Of a stretch of 64,000 nt of DNA, positions 27,267 to 35,136 are shown one piece after another. Every line of letters begins with the position of its first letter. Position 1 is the first letter of the stretch. The DNA comes from Pseudomonas sp. TNT3 (GTDB taxonomy: Bacteria; Pseudomonadota; Gammaproteobacteria; Pseudomonadales; Pseudomonadaceae), in assembly GCF_010095445.2 (NCBI RefSeq), contig NZ_WFGV02000006.1, forward strand, positions 62,001 to 126,000. Direction: 5' to 3'. The position numbers and the translations under genes were made by a program. The notes beneath the pieces are model-generated. The model was not told where the DNA came from. It searched no databases and saw only the letters and a program-made list of their open reading frames with translations.

Positions 27267-29726
27267 ATGAATCAAACGCGGACTCTCGGAACGCCACGGT
27301 TGTTGGGCATCGTATGGCCTTTTATTGCCGTCGTATTATTTCAAGCGTTGCTGGGAGGCGTGAGTCTGTACGTTCTTTCCGCTGTGCGGGGATACGTGGC
27401 GGGTGAAAGCCTATGGTCCAAGGGCCAGAAAGACGCCATCTATTACCTCAACCTCTACGCCGACAGTCGCGACGAGACGATTTTTCTCAAGTACCAGAAC
27501 GCAATTGCCGTACCCCAAGGCGGCCATGAGCTGCGTGTTGCGCTGGATGCCAGACCACCGAAACTGGAAGAGGCGAGAAGGGCCATCCTCAAAGGTGGAA
27601 ATCACCCCGACGACGTTTCAAGCGTGATCTGGCTGTACCTCAATTTCCGCCATTTCAGTTACCTGGAGAAGGCCATCGACCTGTGGACCGTCGGCGATTC
27701 CTACCTGGTGCAACTCGATAATGTCGCCCGGGAAATGCACCAGTACATTAAGGAAAATCGAGCGACCAGCGACGACGTTACTCGCTGGAAAGAGCGGATC
27801 TTTGCCATCAACGATGGCGTGACACCGGCGGCCAGAGCGTTCAGTGATGCATTGGGTGAGGGATCGAGGGTCATCCTGCGGCTGTTGTTGGTCATTAACC
27901 TGGCGACCGCGCTCGGCCTTATAGCACTGGCGTTGATGCGTACCCATAAACTTCTCAAGCAGCGCCACGCGTTCGCCGATGCGCTTCAGCTGGAGAAGGA
28001 GCGGGCGCAAATCACCCTGCAATCGATTGGCGATGGGGTGATCACCACTAACGTCGACGGCGAAATTGCCTTTATGAACCCGGCTGCCGAGGCTTTGACC
28101 CACTGGAAGGCTGAGCAGGCAGCGGGTGTGCCGTTGGCAGCCCTGTTCAATTTGCTGGACGAAAATGCCCAGGCTGACGGTTTTACCCTCATCGAGCATA
28201 TTTTAAGTGGCCAGTTGGGTGGTGGCAGCGAGCATTCCAAGCTGATCCAGCGCCTGGATGGCAGCACCGTTTCAGTGACCCTGGTCGGGGCGCCGATTCG
28301 TAACGCCGGCAAGGTCAGTGGCGCGGTCCTGGTGTTGCACGACATGACTCAGGAGCGGCAGTACATTGCCAACCTGTCATGGCAGGCGACCCACGATGCC
28401 TTGACCGGCCTGGCCAACCGCCGTGAATTCGAGTTCCGCCTGGATCAGGCTTTGCACAATCTGACGCGGCAGTCGGGTCGTCATGCGCTGATGTTTCTCG
28501 ATCTGGACCAGTTCAAGCTGGTCAATGACACGTGCGGTCATGCGGCGGGTGACGAACTGTTGCGGCACATCTGCGCCTTGTTGCAATCAGGTTTGCGTGA
28601 AGGCGACACCTTGGCCAGGCTCGGCGGTGACGAATTTGGCATCCTCCTGGAAAACTGCTCGCCCGATGCGGCGGAAAAGATTGCCGACAGTCTGCGCCAG
28701 ACCGTGCAGAACCTGCACTTTGTCTGGAAGGGCCGGCCGTTTGTCACCACTGTGAGCATCGGCCTGGTGCATATCGCGCAAAACCCGACCTCCCTCGAAG
28801 TCTCCCTGCGCGCCGCTGATATGGCCTGCTACATGGCCAAGGAAAAGGGCCGTAACCGGGTTCAGGTCTATCACGCCGACGATTCGGAACTGTCCCTGCG
28901 CTTTGGAGAGATGGCCTGGGTTCAGCGTCTGCACATGGCACTCGAAGATAACCGTTTTTGTTTATATGCCCAGCAAATCGCGCCGCTGGGGCATATCGAA
29001 CAGGGTGGCGGACATATTGAAATCCTGTTGCGTCTGCACGATGAAGCAGGTCGCATGATTCTTCCGGACAGTTTCATTCCGGCAGCAGAACGATACGGTC
29101 TTATGACTTCGTTAGATCGCTGGGTAGTGGAGAACGTTTTTAAGATCATTGCTCAGTGCATATCGGAGAAACACAAAGGTCCGTTGGCGATGTGTGCGAT
29201 TAATCTGTCAGGCATTACTATAGGAGATGACGCGTTCCTGGACTTCCTGCGTCAACAGTTTGTTGTTTACGACATACCACCTGAAATGATTTGTTTTGAA
29301 ATTACTGAAACCAGTGCGATATCAAATTTAGGCAGTGCAATCAGATTTATTAATGAACTCAAAGGCTTAGGTTGTCATTTTTCATTAGATGACTTTTGTG
29401 CCGGTATGTCCTCGTTCGCCTACTTGAAACATTTACCTGTAGACTTCCTGAAGATCGACGGGAGTTTCGTTAAGGATATGCTGGACGACCCGATTAACCT
29501 CGCCATGGTCGAAGTGATTAATCACATTGGTCATGTAATGGGTAAGCGCACGATTGCCGAGTTTGTAGAAACACCCCAGATCGAGCAGGCACTGCTGGAG
29601 ATTGGGGTCGATTACGCTCAAGGGTATGTCATAGAACGCCCGCATCTGTTTACTTGCGAAAGTTTACAAAGTCGTCCTGCGAGGCCTCAGCCTTTGTTGT
29701 TCAAGGCGCCAGGCACGTTCCGCTGA
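27267..29726 (+). CDS. rbdA: Membrane PAS-GGDEF-EAL c-di-GMP enzyme (RbdA-like)
   Basis: 819 residues. Transmembrane helices at about 13-37 and 201-224 flank a periplasmic sensor region of about 165 residues. A coiled linker and PAS domain (about 245-365) follow. The GGDEF motif is intact at 453-457 (LGGDEFGIL) and the EAL motif is Glu585-Ile-Leu (EILLRL), with DDFCAGMSS for the usual DDFGxG loop and EFVETPQIE near the end. RbdA of P. aeruginosa (PA0861) has this order, degrades c-di-GMP and promotes biofilm dispersal. The symbol rests on domain order and the bolA-trhO-dsbA-ABC neighbourhood. An AT-rich patch lies in the EAL coding region (about 29240-29430). Confidence 0.83.
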   Translation: MNQTRTLGTPRLLGIVWPFIAVVLFQALLGGVSLYVLSAVRGYVAGESLWSKGQKDAIYYLNLYADSRDETIFLKYQNAIAVPQGGHELRVALDARPPKLEEARRAILKGGNHPDDVSSVIWLYLNFRHFSYLEKAIDLWTVGDSYLVQLDNVAREMHQYIKENRATSDDVTRWKERIFAINDGVTPAARAFSDALGEGSRVILRLLLVINLATALGLIALALMRTHKLLKQRHAFADALQLEKERAQITLQSIGDGVITTNVDGEIAFMNPAAEALTHWKAEQAAGVPLAALFNLLDENAQADGFTLIEHILSGQLGGGSEHSKLIQRLDGSTVSVTLVGAPIRNAGKVSGAVLVLHDMTQERQYIANLSWQATHDALTGLANRREFEFRLDQALHNLTRQSGRHALMFLDLDQFKLVNDTCGHAAGDELLRHICALLQSGLREGDTLARLGGDEFGILLENCSPDAAEKIADSLRQTVQNLHFVWKGRPFVTTVSIGLVHIAQNPTSLEVSLRAADMACYMAKEKGRNRVQVYHADDSELSLRFGEMAWVQRLHMALEDNRFCLYAQQIAPLGHIEQGGGHIEILLRLHDEAGRMILPDSFIPAAERYGLMTSLDRWVVENVFKIIAQCISEKHKGPLAMCAINLSGITIGDDAFLDFLRQQFVVYDIPPEMICFEITETSAISNLGSAIRFINELKGLGCHFSLDDFCAGMSSFAYLKHLPVDFLKIDGSFVKDMLDDPINLAMVEVINHIGHVMGKRTIAEFVETPQIEQALLEIGVDYAQGYVIERPHLFTCESLQSRPARPQPLLFKAPGTFR

Positions 29727-29768
29727 AACTCTTGCTGATCCTTAATCACAATCAAAAGGAGCTCGACA

Positions 29769-30563
29769 GTGATCGACACATTTATTCGAACCGGCCCACT
29801 CATGGAAGCTGCAAGTTATCCTGACTGGGCCCAACGCCTGATCCATGATTGCAGCGAGAGCAAACGCAGGGTCGTCGAACATGAGCTGTATCAACGGCTG
29901 CGCGATAACAAGCTCAGTGCAAAGACCATGCGCCATTACCTTATTGGTGGCTGGCCGGTGGTTGAACAGTTTGCGTTGTATATGGCGCAGAACTTGACCA
30001 AGACCCGTTTCGCCCGTCATCCCGGAGAAGACATGGCGCGTCGCTGGTTGATGCGCAATATTCGCGTTGAACTCAATCACGCCGACTATTGGGTGCACTG
30101 GAGTCGGGCTCATGGTGTCAGCCTGGAAGATCTGCAAGCGCAGCCTGTTGCGCCAGAACTTCACGCCCTCAGCCATTGGTGCTGGCACACCAGTTCGTCG
30201 GACTCGCTGATCGTCGCCATTGCCGCGACCAACTACGCCATTGAGGGCGCAACGGGGGAGTGGTCCGCGGTGGTTTGCTCCAATGGCATCTACGCAGCAT
30301 CGTTCCCCGAGGAAGATCGCAAGCGGGCAATGAAGTGGCTGAAGATGCACGCGCAATATGATGATGCGCATCCCTGGGAAGCGCTGGAAATCATCTGCAC
30401 ATTAGCGGGGATGAATCCGAGCAAAGCGTTGCAGGTAGAGTTGCGCCAGGCCGTTTGTAAAAGTTACGACTACATGTACCTCTTCCTGGAGCGTTGCATG
30501 CAGTTGGAACACGCTGAAAAGGCTCAAGTCCCGCGTGAGCGCATGGCTTTCGCTGAAAGCTGA
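29769..30563 (+). CDS. TenA/PqqC-like haem-oxygenase-fold protein (iron-containing redox enzyme family)
   Basis: 264 residues from the GTG at 29769, chosen for the strong AAAAGGAG ribosome site 7 bp upstream. All-helical, related to TenA/PqqC/CADD proteins. Possible metal ligands are seen in three helices: VVEHELYQ near 37, RVELNHADYWVHW near 97 and MHAQYDDAHPWEA near 194, the His/Asp/Glu pattern of haem-oxygenase-like diiron oxidases. It is often labelled a TenA-family regulator, but there is no DNA-binding domain. It stands 42 bp after rbdA on the same strand, as in PAO1 PA0861-PA0862 by memory, and is followed by a strong terminator. Confidence 0.75.
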   Translation: MIDTFIRTGPLMEAASYPDWAQRLIHDCSESKRRVVEHELYQRLRDNKLSAKTMRHYLIGGWPVVEQFALYMAQNLTKTRFARHPGEDMARRWLMRNIRVELNHADYWVHWSRAHGVSLEDLQAQPVAPELHALSHWCWHTSSSDSLIVAIAATNYAIEGATGEWSAVVCSNGIYAASFPEEDRKRAMKWLKMHAQYDDAHPWEALEIICTLAGMNPSKALQVELRQAVCKSYDYMYLFLERCMQLEHAEKAQVPRERMAFAES

Positions 30564-30583
30564 GTCGTTATTACGCAGCAATG

Positions 30584-30624
30584 AAAAAGCCCGCACCTCC
30601 TGTTCAGGGAGGGCGGGCTTTTTT
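30584..30624. terminator. Bidirectional terminator between the TenA-like gene and sugE
   Basis: AAAAAGCCCGC at 30584-30594 pairs with GCGGGCTTTTT (30614-30624), extended inward by CCTCC/GGAGG. It has T-runs on both strands, so it can end both convergent transcripts. Confidence 0.9.
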
Positions 30625-30640
30625 GGTTCCGGCAGCGAAT

Positions 30641-30955
30641 TCAGGCGCTGATCTTGAGGCCAACGAGGCCGGCAATGATCAGTGCGACACTGGCGAGTCT
30701 GAATAGCGCCATGGACTCACCAAACAGAATGATCCCGGCGATGACGGTTCCGACCGCACCCACGCCTGTCCAGATGGCGTAGGCGGTGCCCAGCGGCAAT
30801 TCCTTCATGGCCAGGCCCAGCAGGCCCAGGCTGATGGCCATCGCGGTAATGGTTAGAGCGGTGGGGAGAGGGCGACTGAAGCCATCGGTGTATTTCAGGC
30901 CAACAGCCCAGCCGACTTCGAACAGACCGGCGAAAAACAGAATGATCCAGGACAT
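30641..30955 (-). CDS. sugE: SMR-family guanidinium exporter (SugE/Gdx)
   Basis: 104 residues with four membrane helices, the size of small multidrug resistance proteins. Glu13 in [20 protein letters not shown] is the conserved membrane glutamate. The WAVGLKYT sequence and [20 protein letters not shown] are typical of the SugE/Gdx subtype, which exports guanidinium in exchange for protons. The gene has a GGAGGT ribosome site at 30961-30966 and sits directly behind a guanidine-II riboswitch, which supports guanidinium as the physiological substrate. Confidence 0.93.
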   Translation of the reverse strand: MSWIILFFAGLFEVGWAVGLKYTDGFSRPLPTALTITAMAISLGLLGLAMKELPLGTAYAIWTGVGAVGTVIAGIILFGESMALFRLASVALIIAGLVGLKISA

Positions 30956-30975
30956 TGAAGACCTCCATCGATTGA

Positions 30976-31027
30976 CGGGGTCGTCCCCAGATTAATGACT
31001 CGATCGAGCCGCGAGGTCGTCCTCGCG
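30976..31027 (-). promoter_or_regulatory. Guanidine-II (mini-ykkC) riboswitch upstream of sugE
   Basis: On the minus strand two short hairpins both carry an ACGA loop: CGCGAGG-ACGA-CCTCGCG (31010-31027, 7-bp stem) and GGGG-ACGA-CCCC (30977-30988, 4-bp stem plus a T-G wobble). Paired hairpins with ACGR loops just before a ribosome site are the hallmark of the guanidine-II class, and the gene controlled is the expected exporter. GACCTC in the distal hairpin (31013-31018) is complementary to GAGGTC of the ribosome site (30960-30965), suggesting how translation could be blocked without ligand. Confidence 0.9.
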
Positions 31028-31074
31028 TTGCGCCATAGAGTGCCCATCATTAACCCGGGGATCAAGTTTTCAGA

Positions 31075-32040
31075 TCAGTCGATTGCCTGCTGAGTGGCTG
31101 TTTCCCGGTCCTCTTTTTCACTCATTCGGCGGAACCAGGTCGAGAGCAGTGCCCCGGAGATGTTGTGCCACACGCTGAACAAGGCGCTCGGCACCGCCGC
31201 CAGAGGCGAGAACTGCGCACTGGCCAGCGCCGCACCCAGACCTGAGTTTTGCATACCCACTTCCAGTGCCAGCGATTTACGCTGGGCCAATGGCAGCTTG
31301 AACAGGCGGCCAGTGAAATAGCCCAGCAGATAGCCAAAGCTGTTGTGCAACATGACGACGGCCATGATCAACAGGCCCGATTCGGCGATTTTTGCCTGAC
31401 TGGCCGCCACCACTGCCGTAACTATGATCACGATGCTCACCACGGAGATCAAAGGCAGCACTTCCACGGCGTGGCGCACCCGGTGACCGAGCACGCGTTG
31501 GGCCGCTACCCCAAGCACGATCGGTAACAGCACCACTTGCAGGATCGACCAGAACAGCTCCATGAAGGACACCGGCAACCAGGCCGAAGCCAACAGCCAG
31601 ATCAGTGCGGGTGTCAGCAGCGGAGCGAGGAGGGTGGTGACAGCCGCGATGGCGACTGACAACGCCAGGTCGCCACGCGCGAGCCAGGTCATCACGTTCG
31701 ACGAGGTGCCGCTTGGGCAGCAACCGACCAGGATCACGCCGACGGCAATTTCCGGGGGTAAGTGGAACGCCTGGCAGAGCAACCACGCCACACCGGGCAT
31801 GATCACGAAATGGGCGACGACGCCCAACGCTACACGCCAGGGATGGCGTGCGACTTCCGCAAAATCTTCCAGCTTGAGCGTCAGCCCCATGCCGAACATC
31901 ACCAGGCCCAGCAGTGGCACGATGGCGCCCTTGAGGCCGATGAACCACGCCGGTTGCAGGAACGCCACGACGGCGAAAATCAAAACCCAGTAGGCGAAGG
32001 TGTTGCCGACAAAGCGGCTCAATGCAGCCAGTGCACGCAT
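31075..32040 (-). CDS. Bile acid:sodium symporter (BASS) family transporter
   Basis: 321 residues from the ATG at 32038-32040, chosen for TAAGGATCAGGCC upstream; the frame is open 33 codons further without a ribosome site. About nine to ten membrane helices. The BASS core is clear: GLVMFGMGLTLKLEDF near 45-60, VGCCPSGTSSNVMTWLARGD with the conserved Cys-Pro-x-Gly cluster, and a second half with LEVGMQNSGLGAALA. Bacterial members move organic anions such as pantoate or keto acids with sodium; the substrate here is unknown. Confidence 0.9.
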   Translation of the reverse strand: MRALAALSRFVGNTFAYWVLIFAVVAFLQPAWFIGLKGAIVPLLGLVMFGMGLTLKLEDFAEVARHPWRVALGVVAHFVIMPGVAWLLCQAFHLPPEIAVGVILVGCCPSGTSSNVMTWLARGDLALSVAIAAVTTLLAPLLTPALIWLLASAWLPVSFMELFWSILQVVLLPIVLGVAAQRVLGHRVRHAVEVLPLISVVSIVIIVTAVVAASQAKIAESGLLIMAVVMLHNSFGYLLGYFTGRLFKLPLAQRKSLALEVGMQNSGLGAALASAQFSPLAAVPSALFSVWHNISGALLSTWFRRMSEKEDRETATQQAID

Positions 32041-32097
32041 GGCCTGATCCTTATTGTATGAAAGCGTTAGGGACCTAAGCATACGTTGACTGCAAAA

Positions 32098-32168
32098 AGA
32101 TCGCAGCCTTCGGTGGCTCCTGCGGGGAATGAATTCCACACTGCAGGGGCTGCCGAAGGCGGCGATCT
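32098..32168. repeat. REPIN (GATCGCAGCCT family)
   Basis: Imperfect inverted arms at 32098-32122 and 32143-32168 with the cores GATCGCAGCCTTCGG and GCTGCCGAAGGCGGCGATC, lying between the rdgC 3' end and the BASS transporter start. Confidence 0.82.
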
Positions 32169-32183
32169 CTTTATAGGCTGATT

Positions 32184-32208
32184 GGCGCCGCCCATCAGGG
32201 GCGGCGCC
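32184..32208 (-). terminator. GC hairpin just after rdgC
   Basis: GGCGCCGCCC (32184-32193) pairs with GGGCGGCGCC (32199-32208), 9 bp beyond the rdgC stop. There is no T-run on the minus strand, so it may not be a classical intrinsic terminator. Confidence 0.55.
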
Positions 32209-32217
32209 CGGCAGGGA

Positions 32218-33138
32218 TTAGATGCCCTGCGGAGTCTCTTCCCCACCCAGCGCTTCCACCAGCGCTGGAAGGAAATCACCGAAGGTCAGCATCATCAGGG
32301 TGAAACTGGCGTCCAGTTGGCCGAGGGCTTCTTCGCCACCGTCCTGTTCCGCCTGATCCTGCAGCAGGTCTTCGAACTTCAGGCGCTTGACCACCATCTT
32401 GTCGTCAAGGACGAAAGACAGTTTGTCTTGCCATGCCAACGACAGCTGAGTGACTACTTTACCGGTGCTCAGGTGGAGCTGGATTTCTTCGCTGGTCAGG
32501 TCCTGACGCTTGCAGCGCACGATACCGCCATCTTCGTGGGTATCACGCAGCTCGCATTCGTCCAGGACGAAGAAATCGTCCGCAGCTTTCTGGGTGGTGA
32601 CCCATTCGGTCATGGTCGCGGTCGGCGACATTTTAACGGTCAGCGGACGCACTGGCAGTGTGCCGATCACTTCACGCAGGGTGGACAGCAGGTCTTCGGC
32701 GCGTTTCGGGCTGGCCGAATTCACCAGGATCAGACCCTGTTTCGGTGCGATGGCCGCGAAGGTCGACGAGCGACGGATAAAGGCGCGCGGCAGGAAGGCC
32801 TGGATGATTTCATCCTTGATCTGATCGCGTTCCTTCTTATAGACCTTGCGCATTTGCTCGGCTTCGATCTCTTCGACTTTTTCCTTCACCGCGTCACGAA
32901 CGACGCTGCCCGGAAGAATGCGTTCTTCCTTGCGAGCCGAGATCAGGAGGAAGTCTCCACTGACGTGAACCAGAGGGGCATCTTCGCCCTTGCCGAACGG
33001 CGCGACGAAACCGTAGGTGGTCAACTCCTGGCTTGCACATGGACGCGCCTGTTTAGTGGCCAGTGCAGTTTCCAGCGCCTCGGCATCAAAAGGCAGATCT
33101 TGGGTCAGGCGATAGATAAGCAGGTTTTTGAACCACAT
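32218..33138 (-). CDS. rdgC: Recombination-associated protein RdgC
   Basis: 306 residues from the ATG at 33136-33138 ([18 protein letters not shown]), the usual family start and length; an upstream in-frame ATG eight codons earlier is not used by the family. RdgC forms a ring-shaped dimer around duplex DNA and restrains RecA-driven recombination on the nucleoid. Conserved C-terminal text [10 protein letters not shown] and [18 protein letters not shown] supports full length. It is monocistronic and divergent from the tRNA cluster. Confidence 0.96.
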   Translation of the reverse strand: MWFKNLLIYRLTQDLPFDAEALETALATKQARPCASQELTTYGFVAPFGKGEDAPLVHVSGDFLLISARKEERILPGSVVRDAVKEKVEEIEAEQMRKVYKKERDQIKDEIIQAFLPRAFIRRSSTFAAIAPKQGLILVNSASPKRAEDLLSTLREVIGTLPVRPLTVKMSPTATMTEWVTTQKAADDFFVLDECELRDTHEDGGIVRCKRQDLTSEEIQLHLSTGKVVTQLSLAWQDKLSFVLDDKMVVKRLKFEDLLQDQAEQDGGEEALGQLDASFTLMMLTFGDFLPALVEALGGEETPQGI

Positions 33139-33248
33139 GGTGTGAGTCTCTCCTTTATACAAAGGGGGGCATTATTCTCTTCGCGGCGCCATAGGCCAAC
33201 CCTTCCCTAAGCCTTTGGAAGGCCTGCAAAAATTATTTAAAAAAGTGC

Positions 33249-33277
33249 TTGCCAGAGGTTGGGTCGCTCCGTAGAAT
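33249..33277 (+). promoter_or_regulatory. Sigma-70 promoter for the first tRNA-Val/tRNA-Asp unit
   Basis: TTGCCA (33249-33254), a 17-bp spacer, then TAGAAT (33272-33277): 5 of 6 matches to each consensus hexamer. The discriminator is GC-rich (GCGCGCC), as in stringently controlled stable-RNA promoters, and an AT-rich stretch (33228-33244) sits upstream like an UP element. Confidence 0.85.
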
Positions 33278-33298
33278 GCGCGCCACACCGAACGTGAA

Positions 33299-33374
33299 GG
33301 GTGATTAGCTCAGCTGGGAGAGCGTCTGCCTTACAAGCAGAATGTCGGCGGTTCGATCCCGTCATCACCCACCA
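33299..33374 (+). tRNA. tRNA-Val (anticodon TAC), copy 1
   Basis: 76 nt with encoded CCA. Acceptor stem GGGTGAT pairs with ATCACCC; anticodon loop CTTACAA in CTGCCTTACAAGCAG; T-arm GGCGGTTCGATCCCGTC. Identical to the copy at 33660. Confidence 0.97.
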
Positions 33375-33393
33375 TTCGCATTCAGTGTTACGC

Positions 33394-33470
33394 GCAGCGG
33401 TAGTTCAGTCGGTTAGAATACCGGCCTGTCACGCCGGGGGTCGCGGGTTCGAGTCCCGTCCGCTGCGCCA
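33394..33470 (+). tRNA. tRNA-Asp (anticodon GTC), copy 1
   Basis: 77 nt with encoded CCA. Acceptor GCAGCGG pairs with CCGCTGC; anticodon arm CCGGCCTGTCACGCCGG; discriminator G, as expected for tRNA-Asp. Lies 19 bp after tRNA-Val. Confidence 0.97.
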
Positions 33471-33513
33471 TATTCGGTAACCTGGAACGCTGAACGCCAG
33501 GTCACCACGGAAA

Positions 33514-33537
33514 AGCCCGCTTACGCGGGTTTTTTTC
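33514..33537 (+). terminator. Terminator of tRNA unit 1
   Basis: CCCGC-TTAC-GCGGG hairpin (33516-33529) followed by seven T. Confidence 0.9.
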
Positions 33538-33632
33538 TGTCCGTAGTTCCTGCAGGATGTGTGAAGTTTCAGATTTTCAGATTTTATTTGAAAAATATTT
33601 CAATTAAATCAACATGTTATGAAAATCTGTGG

Positions 33633-33638
33633 CATAAT
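33633..33638 (+). promoter_or_regulatory. Probable -10 box (CATAAT) of tRNA unit 2
   Basis: CATAAT followed by a GC-rich discriminator (GCGCCCCGC), 21 bp before the second tRNA-Val. The -35 region is poor, but the upstream 60 bp are strongly AT-rich (near 33570-33625), consistent with an UP element. Confidence 0.65.
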
Positions 33639-33659
33639 GCGCCCCGCAACGAAGGTAAA

Positions 33660-33735
33660 GGGTGATTAGCTCAGCTGGGAGAGCGTCTGCCTTACAAGCA
33701 GAATGTCGGCGGTTCGATCCCGTCATCACCCACCA
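33660..33735 (+). tRNA. tRNA-Val (anticodon TAC), copy 2
   Basis: 76 nt, identical in sequence to copy 1 at 33299-33374, with encoded CCA. Confidence 0.97.
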
Positions 33736-33753
33736 TTACTTTCATTGTTACGC

Positions 33754-33830
33754 GCAGCGGTAGTTCAGTCGGTTAGAATACCGGCCTGTCACGCCGGGGG
33801 TCGCGGGTTCGAGTCCCGTCCGCTGCGCCA
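33754..33830 (+). tRNA. tRNA-Asp (anticodon GTC), copy 2
   Basis: 77 nt, identical to copy 1 at 33394-33470. The 3' flank (CATATTCGGTAACCTGGAAC and onward) is shared with copy 1 as well. Confidence 0.97.
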
Positions 33831-33872
33831 TATTCGGTAACCTGGAACGCTGAACGCCAGGTAACCACGGAA

Positions 33873-33899
33873 AAGCCCGCTTAAAGCGGGCTTTTTTTT
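33873..33899 (+). terminator. Terminator of tRNA unit 2
   Basis: AGCCCGCT-TAA-AGCGGGCT hairpin (33874-33892) followed by a run of T. Slightly stronger stem than the unit 1 terminator. Confidence 0.9.
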
Positions 33900-34127
33900 G
33901 TCCGGAATTTGGCATTTCAACCGCCAACTTTAATACCTCAGCGTGTGTCATCCGCTTCTATCGGAAGCAGATGACAGAAGCTTCATCCTCAGAATCCCGA
34001 AATGCGTTAAAACACCTGAACTTATCAGATGTTTCCTGCTCTCATGCCGGTAGCCATTGGTCGTGGCCGCCTGATAAGCTCGCGGCTTTACTCGATTGCC
34101 CTTTAGGCGCATGAACAAGGAAATAGC
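33900..34127. other. Leader region of the FKBP gene
   Basis: 228 bp between the tRNA terminator and the FKBP start. I see no gene. An AAGGAAATAGC ribosome site precedes the ATG at 34128. An open frame on the minus strand here crosses tRNA-Asp and is an artefact. Confidence 0.5.
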
Positions 34128-34844
34128 ATGAAACAGCATCGGTTGGCGGCGGCGGTGGCCCTGGTTAGCCTGGTACTTGCGGGTTGTGACTCGCAAACCA
34201 GCGTAGAGCTGAAAACCCCGGCGCAAAAAGCTTCCTACGGGATTGGCCTGAACATGGGCAAAAGCCTGGCTCAGGAAGGCATGGATGATCTGGATTCCAA
34301 AGCCGTAGCTCAAGGCATCGAAGATGCCGTCGGCAAGAAAGAGCAAAAGCTGAAGGATGACGAACTGGTCGAAGCTTTTGCCGCACTGCAAAAGCGTGCT
34401 GAAGAGCGCATGGCCAAGATGAGCGAAGAGTCGGCAGCCGCTGGCAAGAAATTCCTCGAAGACAACGCCAAGAAAGCCGGCGTAACCACCACCGCTTCGG
34501 GTCTGCAGTACGAAGTGGTCAAGAAGGCCGATGGCGCACAGCCTAAGCCGACCGACGTAGTGACCGTTCACTACACCGGTACCCTGACTAACGGCACCGT
34601 TTTCGACAGCTCCGTCGAGCGTGGCAGCCCGATCGATCTGCCGGTTAGCGGTGTGATTCCAGGCTGGGTTGAAGGTCTGCAGCTGATGCATGTTGGCGAG
34701 AAGTACAAACTGTACATCCCTAGCGAACTCGCATACGGCGCGCAAAGCCCAAGCCCGGCGATTCCAGCCAATTCGGTGCTGGTATTCGACCTGGAACTGC
34801 TGGCGATAAAGGATCCAGCCAAGCAAGAAGACGCTGCCAAGTAA
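34128..34844 (+). CDS. FKBP-type peptidyl-prolyl cis-trans isomerase, lipoprotein
   Basis: 238 residues. The N-terminus MKQHRLAAAVALVSLVLAGC ends in a lipobox (LAGC, Cys20), so it is predicted to be lipid-anchored in the cell envelope. Residues about 28-125 are the helical FKBP_N dimerisation region (ASYGIGLNMGKSLAQEG); residues about 135-232 are the FKBP catalytic domain (VTVHYTGTLTNGTVFDSSV; IPGWVEGLQLMHVGEKYKL). It catalyses proline isomerisation and acts as a folding factor. FkpA/Mip-like by domain order. Followed by a hairpin. Confidence 0.93.
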   Translation: MKQHRLAAAVALVSLVLAGCDSQTSVELKTPAQKASYGIGLNMGKSLAQEGMDDLDSKAVAQGIEDAVGKKEQKLKDDELVEAFAALQKRAEERMAKMSEESAAAGKKFLEDNAKKAGVTTTASGLQYEVVKKADGAQPKPTDVVTVHYTGTLTNGTVFDSSVERGSPIDLPVSGVIPGWVEGLQLMHVGEKYKLYIPSELAYGAQSPSPAIPANSVLVFDLELLAIKDPAKQEDAAK

Positions 34845-34860
34845 TTTGCGTCTGCCTTGA

Positions 34861-34890
34861 AACAACGCCTCGCTCATGCGGGGCGTTGTT
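34861..34890 (+). terminator. Hairpin downstream of the FKBP gene
   Basis: AACAACGCC at 34861-34869 pairs with GGCGTTGTT at 34882-34890 around a short GC-rich inner stem; the trailing T-run is short, so it is a moderate terminator candidate. Confidence 0.6.
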
Positions 34891-35093
34891 GCATCTGGCA
34901 TTTGGCAAGGGTAAACAAAGCGAACGGATGCTGTAGGCTGAAGTCATAGGCTGTAAGGGCGTACGTGCTAGCCGCGCGAACTCGCCAAGTCAATGAAATA
35001 TTGGGTTTTTTTATGTGAGTAAAAAACGCCCGATCTGAGTTCAGCCCTTATAAAACGGGGCTCTCAGCCGTGAAATGCAGCTCTGTTCACAAG

Positions 35094-35118
35094 GTTATCC
35101 ACAATTTGTGTGGATAAC
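35094..35118. promoter_or_regulatory. Head-to-head pair of consensus DnaA boxes
   Basis: GTTATCCACA (35094-35103) and TGTGGATAAC (35109-35118) form a perfect 10-bp inverted repeat with a 5-bp spacer. Each arm contains the strict DnaA box TTATCCACA. The pair lies 18 bp before the YkvA start codon, where a bound protein would affect transcription or transcript structure. No oriC neighbours (dnaA, dnaN, recF, rpmH) are present. Confidence 0.75.
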
Positions 35119-35136
35119 ATTTCAGCGGGAGGAATG

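Noticed and set aside
33299..33900. tRNA-associated integration site (attL/attR)
   Set aside because: The repeat is a complete duplicated transcription unit without integrase or foreign cargo between copies.
33748..33951. 67-codon minus-strand frame containing MAQRTGLEPATPGVTGRYSN
   Set aside because: This is the well-known artefact of translating the reverse strand of tRNA-Asp.
35094..35118. Chromosomal origin of replication
   Set aside because: Only two DnaA boxes, no AT-rich unwinding region beside them and none of the usual oriC genes.
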